A stretch of 64,000 nucleotides of DNA from Allobogoriella deserti (GTDB lineage Bacteria; Actinomycetota; Actinomycetes; Actinomycetales; Actinomycetaceae): NCBI RefSeq assembly GCF_042680605.1, contig NZ_JBHUEE010000003.1, positions 248,001-312,000 of the forward strand. The letters are read 5' to 3'. Shown here in pieces: positions 45,116 through 52,350 of the stretch. Within the stretch, counting starts at the first letter, position 1. Each line of letters begins with the position of its first letter. The notes below the pieces were generated by a model, which worked only from the letters and a program-made list of their open reading frames with translations, was not told where the DNA came from and ran no database searches. A program made the position numbers and the translations under genes.

Positions 45116-46317
45116 CGCGGCCGCCCGGGACCTCGCGCGCGGCGATCATCGGCGTCGGCGAGCTGACCCCGGTGCGACGCACCGAGGGTGCGACCACCAT
45201 GGGGCTGCTCGCCCGTGCCGCCCGGCTCGCGCTGGACGACGCCGGGTTGGAACCGGGCGACGTCGACGGCCTGTTCATGGGCCCGCAGGTGGGCGAGACA
45301 CCGCAGCACGTCCCCGCCACCCTCGCCGAGTACCTGGGTCTGGCGCCACGTGCCGCCAACGTGGTCGACCTCGGCGGAGCCACCGGCCCGGGGATGATCT
45401 GGCGTGCCGCGGCCACCATCGACGCGGGGATGGCCGAGACGGTGCTGTGCCTGGTGGGCAACCACCGCAATCCGGAGCCGGTGCGCTCGCCGAACCGGAA
45501 CCCGATCCGCGAGTTCGACGTCCCGCACGGCGCGAGCGGCGCGAACGCCTCCTACGCGTTCCTCAAGTCGGCGCACATGGCGGCCCACGGCACGGCCGAC
45601 GCCGACTATGCCCAGATCGCCGCGATCTCCCGCGCGCACGCCCAGGACAACCCGGCAGCGATCTTCCACGGGACGCCGGCCACGCTGCAGGACGTTCTCG
45701 ACTCGCCGTACATCGCCGAGCCCTTGCACCTGCTCGAGATCGTCATGCCGGTCGCGGGAGCGACGGCCGTGGTGGTCGTCAGCCCCGAGCGGGCCGCCGC
45801 CCTCGCCGCCGACGGCCGGCTCCCGCACCCGCCGGTGCACCTGCTCGGCGCCGGCGAGAAGGTCACCCACCGGGCGATGAGCCAGGCGCCGTCGCTGACC
45901 TCGGGGCCGCTACGGCCGGCGATCGCCCAGGCCTACGCCCAGGCGGAGACCGGCCCGGGGGGCCTCGACGTCCTCTCGCTGTACGACTGCTACACGGTCG
46001 TCACCGCTCTGACCCTCGAGGACGCGGGCCTGTGTCCTCCCGGCGGCTTCGCCCGATGGTTCGGCGAGCGGGACGTCTCCCACCGCGGCGAGGTCACCTA
46101 CAACCCGCACGGCGGTCAGCTCGGGTGCGGACAGGCGGACCTGGCGGGCGGCATGAGCCACGCGATCGAGGCCGTGCATCAGCTTCGCGGTACCGCGCGC
46201 GGCCGCCAGCACCACCGCGCGGACGGTCGGCCCTCGACCGCTCTGGTCACCGGGAACGGCGCCACCCTCAGCGAGGCCGTCGCCCTCGTGCTGCGCGGCG
46301 AAGGAGTCACAGCGTGA
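45112..46317 (+). CDS. Thiolase-fold protein lacking the catalytic cysteine (SCPx/Ltp-like)
   Basis: The 401-residue protein has thiolase-superfamily layout (AAIIGVGELTPVRRTEGATT at the start, SLYDCYTVVTALTLEDAG and VTYNPHGGQLGCGQADLAGG late). At the position of the usual nucleophilic Cys it reads LGGATGPGM, and the GHP histidine motif is GQA. It is therefore probably not a normal Claisen thiolase. Related SCPx/Ltp proteins work with DUF35 partners, some as retro-aldolases. A DUF35 gene follows. GTG start overlaps the acetoacetyl-CoA synthetase stop. Confidence 0.8.
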   Translation: MTRPPGTSRAAIIGVGELTPVRRTEGATTMGLLARAARLALDDAGLEPGDVDGLFMGPQVGETPQHVPATLAEYLGLAPRAANVVDLGGATGPGMIWRAAATIDAGMAETVLCLVGNHRNPEPVRSPNRNPIREFDVPHGASGANASYAFLKSAHMAAHGTADADYAQIAAISRAHAQDNPAAIFHGTPATLQDVLDSPYIAEPLHLLEIVMPVAGATAVVVVSPERAAALAADGRLPHPPVHLLGAGEKVTHRAMSQAPSLTSGPLRPAIAQAYAQAETGPGGLDVLSLYDCYTVVTALTLEDAGLCPPGGFARWFGERDVSHRGEVTYNPHGGQLGCGQADLAGGMSHAIEAVHQLRGTARGRQHHRADGRPSTALVTGNGATLSEAVALVLRGEGVTA

Positions 46318-46487
46318 GTGCGAGGAGCCCCCGCGCAGGGACGCCGAGGGACGAGGTGTACCGGAGCGAGGCACCGCAGCACTCGCGCGATAGAACACAC
46401 AGCGTGAGTGCGAGGAGCCGCCGCGCAGGGACGCCGAGGAACGAGGTGTACCGGAGCGAGGCACCGCAGTACTCACGCGAAGGCAGA
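46308..46487 (+). repeat. Two tandem 90-bp direct repeats inside an operon
   Basis: Units 46308-46397 and 46398-46487 match at 76 of the first 80 bases from the shared AGCGTGAGTG. A third partial start (46488-46497, TACAGCATGA) contains the DUF35 start codon, whereas the first copy contains the thiolase-like stop (AGCGTGAG). The period is 30 codons. Confidence 0.85.
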
Positions 46488-46493
46488 TACAGC

Positions 46494-46913
46494 ATGAGCA
46501 AACTCGCCGACCTCACCGTCCCGGCACCGACTCCGACCGGTGAGACCCAGCACTTCTGGGACGCCCTGGCCGACGGCCGGTTCGAGCTGCCCTACTGCAC
46601 GCGCTGCGAGACCTGGTTCTTCTATCCGCGCGCGATGTGCCCCACCTGCTGGCGCGAGGAGTGGCGGTGGCGGCCTGCCTCCGGGCGCGGCACCGTGGCC
46701 GGCTGGTCCCGCGTGCACCGACCCGGCCATCCCGCGTGGGCCGCGGCAGCCCCGTACCTGCTCGCCGTCGTCGTTCTCGACGAGGGTCCACGGATGCTCG
46801 CGCACGTGCTGGAGGGCCCGGCCGTGCCCGCCGTCGGATCCGCCGTCCGCGTCCGACCGACGGCGGTGGGCGGCCACGTCATCGCAGCCGTCGCCGTCGA
46901 GGAGGCCTCGTGA
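46494..46913 (+). CDS. DUF35 OB-fold protein with rubredoxin-like zinc ribbon
   Basis: The 139-residue protein has an N-terminal helix (TGETQHFWDALADGRFELPY), a four-cysteine zinc ribbon (Cys35, Cys38, Cys49, Cys52 in YCTRCETW and MCPTCW) and an OB-fold (GRGTVAGWSRVHRPGHPAW onward). DUF35 proteins are obligate partners of thiolases or thiolase-like enzymes and channel acyl-CoA substrates. It lies between the cysteine-less thiolase-like gene and a canonical thiolase; the stop overlaps the latter's GTG. Its ribosome-binding region sits within the tandem repeat end. Confidence 0.9.
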   Translation: MSKLADLTVPAPTPTGETQHFWDALADGRFELPYCTRCETWFFYPRAMCPTCWREEWRWRPASGRGTVAGWSRVHRPGHPAWAAAAPYLLAVVVLDEGPRMLAHVLEGPAVPAVGSAVRVRPTAVGGHVIAAVAVEEAS

Positions 46914-48043
46914 CCACCGTCCCGCCCGTGTATCTGCTCGACGGCGTGCGCGTGCCCTTCGGCCGCGTGGGCCGGGCGTTGTCCGAACTCTCCGCCACGA
47001 ACCTCGGCTCGGTGCCGGTGGCCGAGGTGCTGCGGCGTCACCCGGAGGTGCCCGTCGACGCCGCGCTGCTCGGCGTGGTCGTCCAGGCGGGCCTCGGTCA
47101 GAACCCGGCCCGGATCGCGGCGCTGGCCGGGGGGATGGACCCGACGGTGCCGGCCGTGACGCTCAACAGCGTCTGCCTCGCCTCGCTCGAGACCGTATGC
47201 GACGCCGCTCGCCGGATCGCCGTGGGGGAGGGACGGGCCTACCTGGTCGGCGGGTTCGACTCGATGTCCACCCGGGCGCGGCTCGGGGGTGAGTCGGACG
47301 TCGTCCTGCACGACGGGCTGCTCGACGCCGCCAGCGGCCGGTCCATGGGCGTGGTCTCCGACGCCGCCAACGCCGAACTCGGGCTGACCCGGGGTGACCA
47401 GGACGCCTGGGCGCACCGTTCGCACGAGCGCGCGGTGGCCGGGCGAGACTTCCTGCGCGGCGAGACGGTTCCCGTCCACCTGCCCGACGGTGCTGTCCAC
47501 CGCGACGACGAGGGCGTCCGGGCGACGTCGTCGCTCGAGTCCCTGGCCGCCCTGGAGCCTGCCTTCGGTGCGGACGGCACCATCACCGCGGGCAACGCGT
47601 CCCAGACGGCCGACGGCGCGTCCGCCGGGCTCGTCGTCTCGGCGCCCGTGGCCGAGACCTCCGGCGTCACGCCGTTGGCGCGCGTGGTCGACTGGGCGTT
47701 CGTCGCCGGCCCGGACACGTCCCTGCATCTCAAGCCGGCGCGGGCGGCCCGGCAGGTGCTCGAGGCGAACGCGCTGGCCCCCTCGGACGTCGACGTGTGG
47801 GAGATCAACGAGGCGTTCGCCGGCGTCGCGATCGCCACGGCGCGCGAGCTCGCCGTGAACGACGCCGCCGTCAACGTCCACGGCGGGGCGATCGCCCTCG
47901 GTCACCCGCTCGGCGCCAGCGGGTTCCGGCTGGCGCTGACCGCAGCACGGACCCTGCGCGCCCGCCACGGCCGATACGCCGTCGCCACCCTGTGCGGCGG
48001 TGGCGGTCAGGGTCTGGCCGTCCTGCTCGAGGCGGTCTCGTGA
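46910..48043 (+). CDS. Acetyl-CoA C-acyltransferase (thiolase)
   Basis: The 377-residue enzyme keeps the full thiolase triad: Cys89 in TLNSVCLASLETV, His in NVHGGAIALGHPLGASG, and the late Cys in ATLCGGGGQG. It would cleave acetoacetyl-CoA to two acetyl-CoA, completing acetoacetate use started by the synthetase upstream. The GTG start overlaps the DUF35 stop. It is slightly shorter than typical 390-residue acetyl-CoA acetyltransferases but looks intact. Confidence 0.92.
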   Translation: MTTVPPVYLLDGVRVPFGRVGRALSELSATNLGSVPVAEVLRRHPEVPVDAALLGVVVQAGLGQNPARIAALAGGMDPTVPAVTLNSVCLASLETVCDAARRIAVGEGRAYLVGGFDSMSTRARLGGESDVVLHDGLLDAASGRSMGVVSDAANAELGLTRGDQDAWAHRSHERAVAGRDFLRGETVPVHLPDGAVHRDDEGVRATSSLESLAALEPAFGADGTITAGNASQTADGASAGLVVSAPVAETSGVTPLARVVDWAFVAGPDTSLHLKPARAARQVLEANALAPSDVDVWEINEAFAGVAIATARELAVNDAAVNVHGGAIALGHPLGASGFRLALTAARTLRARHGRYAVATLCGGGGQGLAVLLEAVS

Positions 48044-48099
48044 TCCGCCGCTGACACCCCCGCTCCGCTTCGTATCCGAACGCACACCGCCAAGGAACC

Positions 48100-49410
48100 A
48101 TGACTTATTCCGCCACCACGACCACGCCGGGCCCGATCGACACCCGGCGCGAGTCCCGCAAGGCCGCCGTCTCCAGCTTCGTCGGCACGTCCATCGAGTG
48201 GTACGACTTCTACCTCTACAGCGCGGCGGCCGCACTGATCCTGCCCGCGGTGTTCTTCCCGGGAGACGCGGACGGCGTCGGCATCATCAAATCCTTCGCC
48301 ACCTACGCCGTCGGGTTCGCCGCCCGGCCGCTCGGCGGGTTCGTCTTCGGCCACTTCGGCGACCGGATCGGCCGCAAGACCATGCTCATGTTCTCCCTGA
48401 TCATCATGGGCGCGGCAACGTTCGGGATCGGGCTCCTGCCCTCGTTCGACACCGCCGGTCTGTGGGCGCCCATCGGTCTGTGCGTGCTACGCCTGATCCA
48501 GGGGTTCGCCGTCGGCGGCGAGTGGGGCTCGGCCGTGGTGATGGTGGTCGAGCACGCTCCGAAGGACAAGAAGGGGCTGTTCGGCTCCTTCCCCCAGCTC
48601 GGCGTGCCGGTGGGGCTGCTGCTCTCCTCCGGCGTCTTCGGACTCGTCCACCAGCTGACGGGCGAGAATTTCGTGGCCTGGGGCTGGCGGATTCCGTTCC
48701 TGCTCTCGGCTGTCCTCATCGTCGTGGGGGTCGTCGTGCGGCTCACGCTCGCCGAGTCACCAGAGTTCCAGAAGCTGCTGGACACCGACACCCGCGCCGA
48801 GCGGCCGTCCCGCGACGTCATCGTCGAGCAGTGGCGCACGCTGCTGCTGACCATCGGGATGAAGCTGTTCCAGAACGCCGTCTTCTACATCTACACGGCC
48901 TTCATGCTCAGCTACATCTCCGGGCGGCTGGGCATGGACGAGCAGGTCGGGCTGAACGCGGTCATGATCTCGTCGGTGGTCGGATTCGCGACGATCCCGG
49001 GCTGGTCCTGGCTGACCGACCGCATCGGCCGCAAGCCGGTCTACCTCGCCGGCTGCATCCTCGGCACGCTGTACTTCCCGCTGTCGTTCCTGCTCTTCGA
49101 CCAGGCGAGTGTCGTGTGGGTGACGATCGGGATGATCATCGGCGCGAACCTGCTGCACGACATGATCTACGGGCCGCAGGCGGTCTACTTCTCGGAGTTG
49201 TTCGGCACGAAGGTGCGCCTGTCCGGCACCTCGATCGGCTACCAGATCGGCGCCATGCTCGCCGGTGGGCTCTCTCCCCTCATCGCCGCCTCGCTGCTGG
49301 AACTGCAGGACGGCGCGACCTGGGGGATCGCCGTCTACATCATGTCGCTGGGCGCGATCTCGACCGTGTGCACCCTGCTCGCACGCGAGACGCGGCCGCG
49401 CCGGAGTTGA
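48100..49410 (+). CDS. MHS family MFS transporter, second copy in window
   Basis: The 436-residue, 12-helix symporter begins with VGTSIEWYDFYLYSAAAALI and has FGHFGDRIGRKTML and LRLIQGFAVGGEWGSAVVMV, the MHS family signature. AAGGAACC precedes ATG 48100. It lies 56 bp after the thiolase on the same strand, so it probably imports the acid that the operon consumes, such as acetoacetate or another short keto or hydroxy acid. Inference from context; related MHS proteins take varied carboxylates. Confidence 0.9.
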   Translation: MTYSATTTTPGPIDTRRESRKAAVSSFVGTSIEWYDFYLYSAAAALILPAVFFPGDADGVGIIKSFATYAVGFAARPLGGFVFGHFGDRIGRKTMLMFSLIIMGAATFGIGLLPSFDTAGLWAPIGLCVLRLIQGFAVGGEWGSAVVMVVEHAPKDKKGLFGSFPQLGVPVGLLLSSGVFGLVHQLTGENFVAWGWRIPFLLSAVLIVVGVVVRLTLAESPEFQKLLDTDTRAERPSRDVIVEQWRTLLLTIGMKLFQNAVFYIYTAFMLSYISGRLGMDEQVGLNAVMISSVVGFATIPGWSWLTDRIGRKPVYLAGCILGTLYFPLSFLLFDQASVVWVTIGMIIGANLLHDMIYGPQAVYFSELFGTKVRLSGTSIGYQIGAMLAGGLSPLIAASLLELQDGATWGIAVYIMSLGAISTVCTLLARETRPRRS

Positions 49411-49442
49411 ACGCCCCGGTTCGGTTCGCTCCTCTTCCCCGA

Positions 49443-49490
49443 ACGAGGTTGCAGAATCCGTCGAAAAAACGACGATTCCGGCAACCTCGT
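49443..49490. terminator. Long hairpin, bidirectional terminator between convergent genes
   Basis: ACGAGGTTGC (49443-49452) pairs with GCAACCTCGT (49481-49490), continued by an imperfect inner stem and CGTCG / CGACG around an AAAAAA loop (49464-49469). It lies 33 bp after the MHS stop and touches the gntP stop codon. Confidence 0.8.
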
Positions 49491-50986
49491 CACAGGATGA
49501 GGCTCGCGACGAACAAGAGCGGGATCGAGGCCGCCCACGCCACAGTCGTGATCCCGGACCACCCTTTCAACGCCGCGGTGCCGTCGAGTCCGGTGAACCG
49601 CGTGACGACCCAGAAGTAGGAGTCGTTGAAGTAGGAGCAGCACATCGACCCGGCGGTGCACGCGAGCGCGGCGACGACGGGGGAGATTCCCAACCCGGCG
49701 ACCAGCGGGGCCGTGACCGACGCCGCCGTGATCATCGCGACCGTGCCGGAGCCCTGCGCCAGCCGGACCAGCGTCGCGATGACGAACGGGACGAGGAACG
49801 CCGGCAGTCCGGTGGCCCCGACCGCCTCCGCGAGGGCGTCGCCGACGCCGGACTCGCGCAACACCAGCCCGAAACCGCCCCCGGCGCCGGTGATGAGCAG
49901 GATCAGGCCGGCCGACGCGGCTGCCTCTGCGAGCCAGGAGTGCACCCGCCCGCGTGGCGTCCACCGGGGCAGGAGTGCGTAGACGGCGATGACCAGGCCG
50001 ATGATGAGTGCGATGACCGGGTCGCCGAGGAACGCGAACGGCTGGGTCCACGCCGCCGCCTCGTAGTCGCCGTACAGCGCGCCCTGGTTGCTTCGATCGA
50101 TGGCGGCGGTGACGGTGTTCGCCACGATGAGGACCAGCGGGACCGCGAGCGGCAGGAACGCCAGGAAGCCGCTGATCCGGCGCGCTCGCCCCTCCTCGGC
50201 GGGGGCCTCGCCGGCCTCTGCCGCGTCGCCGGCCGCTTCCGGGGCCGAGACCGTCGTGCCCGCCTCGCCCGAGTGCTCCTGTGCCGAGCCCCGGTGTGCG
50301 TCCGTTCCGCCGGTCCCGCGTACCCGGGCGGGCTCCGGGTAGACCGCCTCACGCACCGCCGGGACGATCTCGGCTTCGAGCCTGGGCCCGATCCACCGGG
50401 CGTAGAGCACCACGACCGGCAGCAGGATCACGGTGAACACCAGGCCGGTGAGGATGACGGCGCCGAGGTCGGCCTGCAGGATGCCGGCCACGCCGAGCGG
50501 ACCTGGCGTCGGCGGGACCAGGTGGTGCGTCAAGGTCATGCCACAGCCCAGTGCGAGCGCGAGCGCCACGTAGCCACCGCGCTTCACCCGGGCGATCGAC
50601 CGGGCGAGCGGGTTCATGATCACGTACCCCGAGTCGCAGAAGACCGGCACGGAGACGACGGCGCCGACACTGGCCATCGCCCATTCCTCACGGCCCTTGC
50701 CGAACGCCCGCAGGAAGGCGCGTGCCAACGCGTCCGCGGCGCCGGAGACCTCCAGGATCTTGCCGATCGCCACACCGAGGCCGATCACGATGCCGATGCT
50801 GGCGAGTGTGCTGCCGAATCCTTCGGTGATCCACCCGACGATGTCGGTCGGCGAGCCTCCGGCCACCAGTCCGGTCACGAGCCCCGCCGCGATGAGGCCG
50901 ACGAACGCGTCCAGTCTGGTGAACAGCACCACGACGACGATCGTGGCGACACCGAGTGCCAACGCCAGCAGCAGGTTCAGTTCCAT
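49490..50986 (-). CDS. GntP family gluconate/hydroxy-acid:proton symporter
   Basis: The 498-residue protein has the GntP pattern of about 12-14 helices: FGSTLASIGIVIGLGVAIGK, VPVFCDSGYVIMNPLARSIA, ALGCGMTLTHHLVPPTPGPL, and near the end RLAQGSGTVAMITAAS and CSYFNDSYFWVVTRFTG. The central cytoplasmic loop (residues about 215-265) is unusually long and acidic/alanine-rich. The family imports gluconate, other sugar acids or 3-hydroxybutyrate. GAGGGG precedes ATG 50986. Proximity to an acetoacetate operon makes hydroxybutyrate a candidate, but no kinase or dehydrogenase confirms it. Confidence 0.9.
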   Translation of the reverse strand: MELNLLLALALGVATIVVVVLFTRLDAFVGLIAAGLVTGLVAGGSPTDIVGWITEGFGSTLASIGIVIGLGVAIGKILEVSGAADALARAFLRAFGKGREEWAMASVGAVVSVPVFCDSGYVIMNPLARSIARVKRGGYVALALALGCGMTLTHHLVPPTPGPLGVAGILQADLGAVILTGLVFTVILLPVVVLYARWIGPRLEAEIVPAVREAVYPEPARVRGTGGTDAHRGSAQEHSGEAGTTVSAPEAAGDAAEAGEAPAEEGRARRISGFLAFLPLAVPLVLIVANTVTAAIDRSNQGALYGDYEAAAWTQPFAFLGDPVIALIIGLVIAVYALLPRWTPRGRVHSWLAEAAASAGLILLITGAGGGFGLVLRESGVGDALAEAVGATGLPAFLVPFVIATLVRLAQGSGTVAMITAASVTAPLVAGLGISPVVAALACTAGSMCCSYFNDSYFWVVTRFTGLDGTAALKGWSGITTVAWAASIPLLFVASLIL

Positions 50987-51069
50987 GTGCAGCCCCTCGT
51001 CGGACCAGGCGGCGTCGTCACCGCACGGGTGGGGGCAGTCTCGCGGCAGCGCGATCGGCGCCGCAACTC

Positions 51070-52203
51070 TCAGGCGGCCACCGGGGCGAGCCGCTCGCTC
51101 AGGTGAACCACCGCGTCGCGGCCCGCCCGGTTGGCGCCGACGGTCGAGGCCGAGGGGCCGTACCCGACGAGATGCAGCCGCGGTTCGGCGGCCACCGCGG
51201 TGCCGTCCATGACGATTCCGCCGCCCGGCGATCGCAGCCGCAACGGCGCGAGGTGATCCAGGGCGGCGCGGAACCCGGTGGCCCAGACGATGGCGTCGAC
51301 CGCCAGGAACGAGCCGTCGGCCATCCGGAGCCCCTCGGGCTCGATCCGGGTGAACATCGGGTGCCGGTCGTAGATGCCCCGGGCCTGCCCGGCACGCACC
51401 TCCGGCGTGCGGATCAGCCCGGTCACGGAGACCACGGACCGTGGCGGCAGACCGCGGCGGACCCGGTCGGCGACCATGCTGACGGCGCGGCGGCCCGCCT
51501 CACTGTCGAAGTCCTCGCGCCAGCGGGGCTCTCGACGGGTGAACCAGGTGGTGGTCGCCACCCGCGAGATCTCGTCGAGGAGTTGGACCGCGGAGATCCC
51601 GCCCCCGACGACGGCGACGTGCCCGCCCGCGAACTCCTCGGCCCCGACGTAGTCGGCCACGTGGAGCTGCCGGCCGCGAAAGTCCGCTCGTCCCGGGTAG
51701 ACGGGCCAGAACGGTTTGCTCCAGGTGCCGGTGGCGTTGATGACGCCGCGCGCGGCGATCGTGCCGGTGAACGCCTCGCCACTCACCTCGACGAGCAGGT
51801 TGCCGGCGGGGTCGTCGTCCGCGCGCCGGACCGCTCTCACTCGCACCGGACGGAGGACCGGGAGACCACGGTCGGCCTCATAGTCCGCAAAGTAGCGCGG
51901 CAGCGCCTCCCGGCTCGGTTCGCAGGGATCGACATCGGGTACGTCCATCCCTGGCAGGCCGAAGATGCCGTTGACGGTCGCCATGCGCAGCGAGCGCCAG
52001 CGGTGCCGCCACGCACCACCCGGACCGCTCTCCGCGTCCAGGACGAGGAACGTACCCGTTGCGCCCGGGTCGTCCGCAGCCACCTGGTGCGGCGACGCCG
52101 GCACGAAGCCACGCCGCTGCAGGTGATAACCGGCAGACAGGCCTGCCTGCCCGGCCCCGACGACCACGACGTCGGCGCGGCGGGTCGGTGCGGGCGTGGT
52201 CAT
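51070..52203 (-). CDS. Flavin-dependent oxidoreductase (CzcO/FMO-like)
   Basis: The 377-residue protein has an N-terminal FAD motif VVVVGAGQAGLSAGYHL, a second nucleotide motif VAVVGGGISAVQLLDEIS (NADPH) and the ATG-type motif WATGFRAALDHL. This is the layout of small flavin monooxygenases or thioredoxin-reductase-like enzymes annotated CzcO. WSKPFWPVYPGR is common in this group. It is divergent from the tricorn protease gene. The substrate is unknown. Confidence 0.85.
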   Translation of the reverse strand: MTTPAPTRRADVVVVGAGQAGLSAGYHLQRRGFVPASPHQVAADDPGATGTFLVLDAESGPGGAWRHRWRSLRMATVNGIFGLPGMDVPDVDPCEPSREALPRYFADYEADRGLPVLRPVRVRAVRRADDDPAGNLLVEVSGEAFTGTIAARGVINATGTWSKPFWPVYPGRADFRGRQLHVADYVGAEEFAGGHVAVVGGGISAVQLLDEISRVATTTWFTRREPRWREDFDSEAGRRAVSMVADRVRRGLPPRSVVSVTGLIRTPEVRAGQARGIYDRHPMFTRIEPEGLRMADGSFLAVDAIVWATGFRAALDHLAPLRLRSPGGGIVMDGTAVAAEPRLHLVGYGPSASTVGANRAGRDAVVHLSERLAPVAA

Positions 52204-52316
52204 ACCCCGTCAACACGAACCGCCGGCGACTGCTTCCGCGGCAGGCCGTGCCCCAGGTCACGTGCCGCCAGGCCGGGGACACAGCAGAGCCCGGGCCGGG
52301 GCGATGGCAAATCCCT

Positions 52317-52335
52317 AGGCCTCACCGAGAGGCCT
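52317..52335. promoter_or_regulatory. Inverted repeat AGGCCTC-N5-GAGGCCT at the tricorn promoter
   Basis: The perfect 7-bp arms occupy the -35 region of the predicted leaderless promoter (-10 at 52339). A repressor site is plausible. Confidence 0.45.
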
Positions 52336-52338
52336 GGT

Positions 52339-52344
52339 TAGGTT
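52339..52344 (+). promoter_or_regulatory. -10 element TAGGTT of leaderless tricorn gene
   Basis: TAGGTT is followed by six bases and then GTG 52351, with no Shine-Dalgarno sequence. Confidence 0.55.
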
Positions 52345-52350
52345 GAGCGG

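Noticed and set aside
46318..46493. Coding extension: 30-residue repeats (YRSEAP type) fused to DUF35
   Set aside because: The frame is open, but upstream it is only a shadow of the thiolase-like gene and no start with a ribosome-binding site begins the repeats; ATG 46494 gives the normal DUF35 N-terminus.
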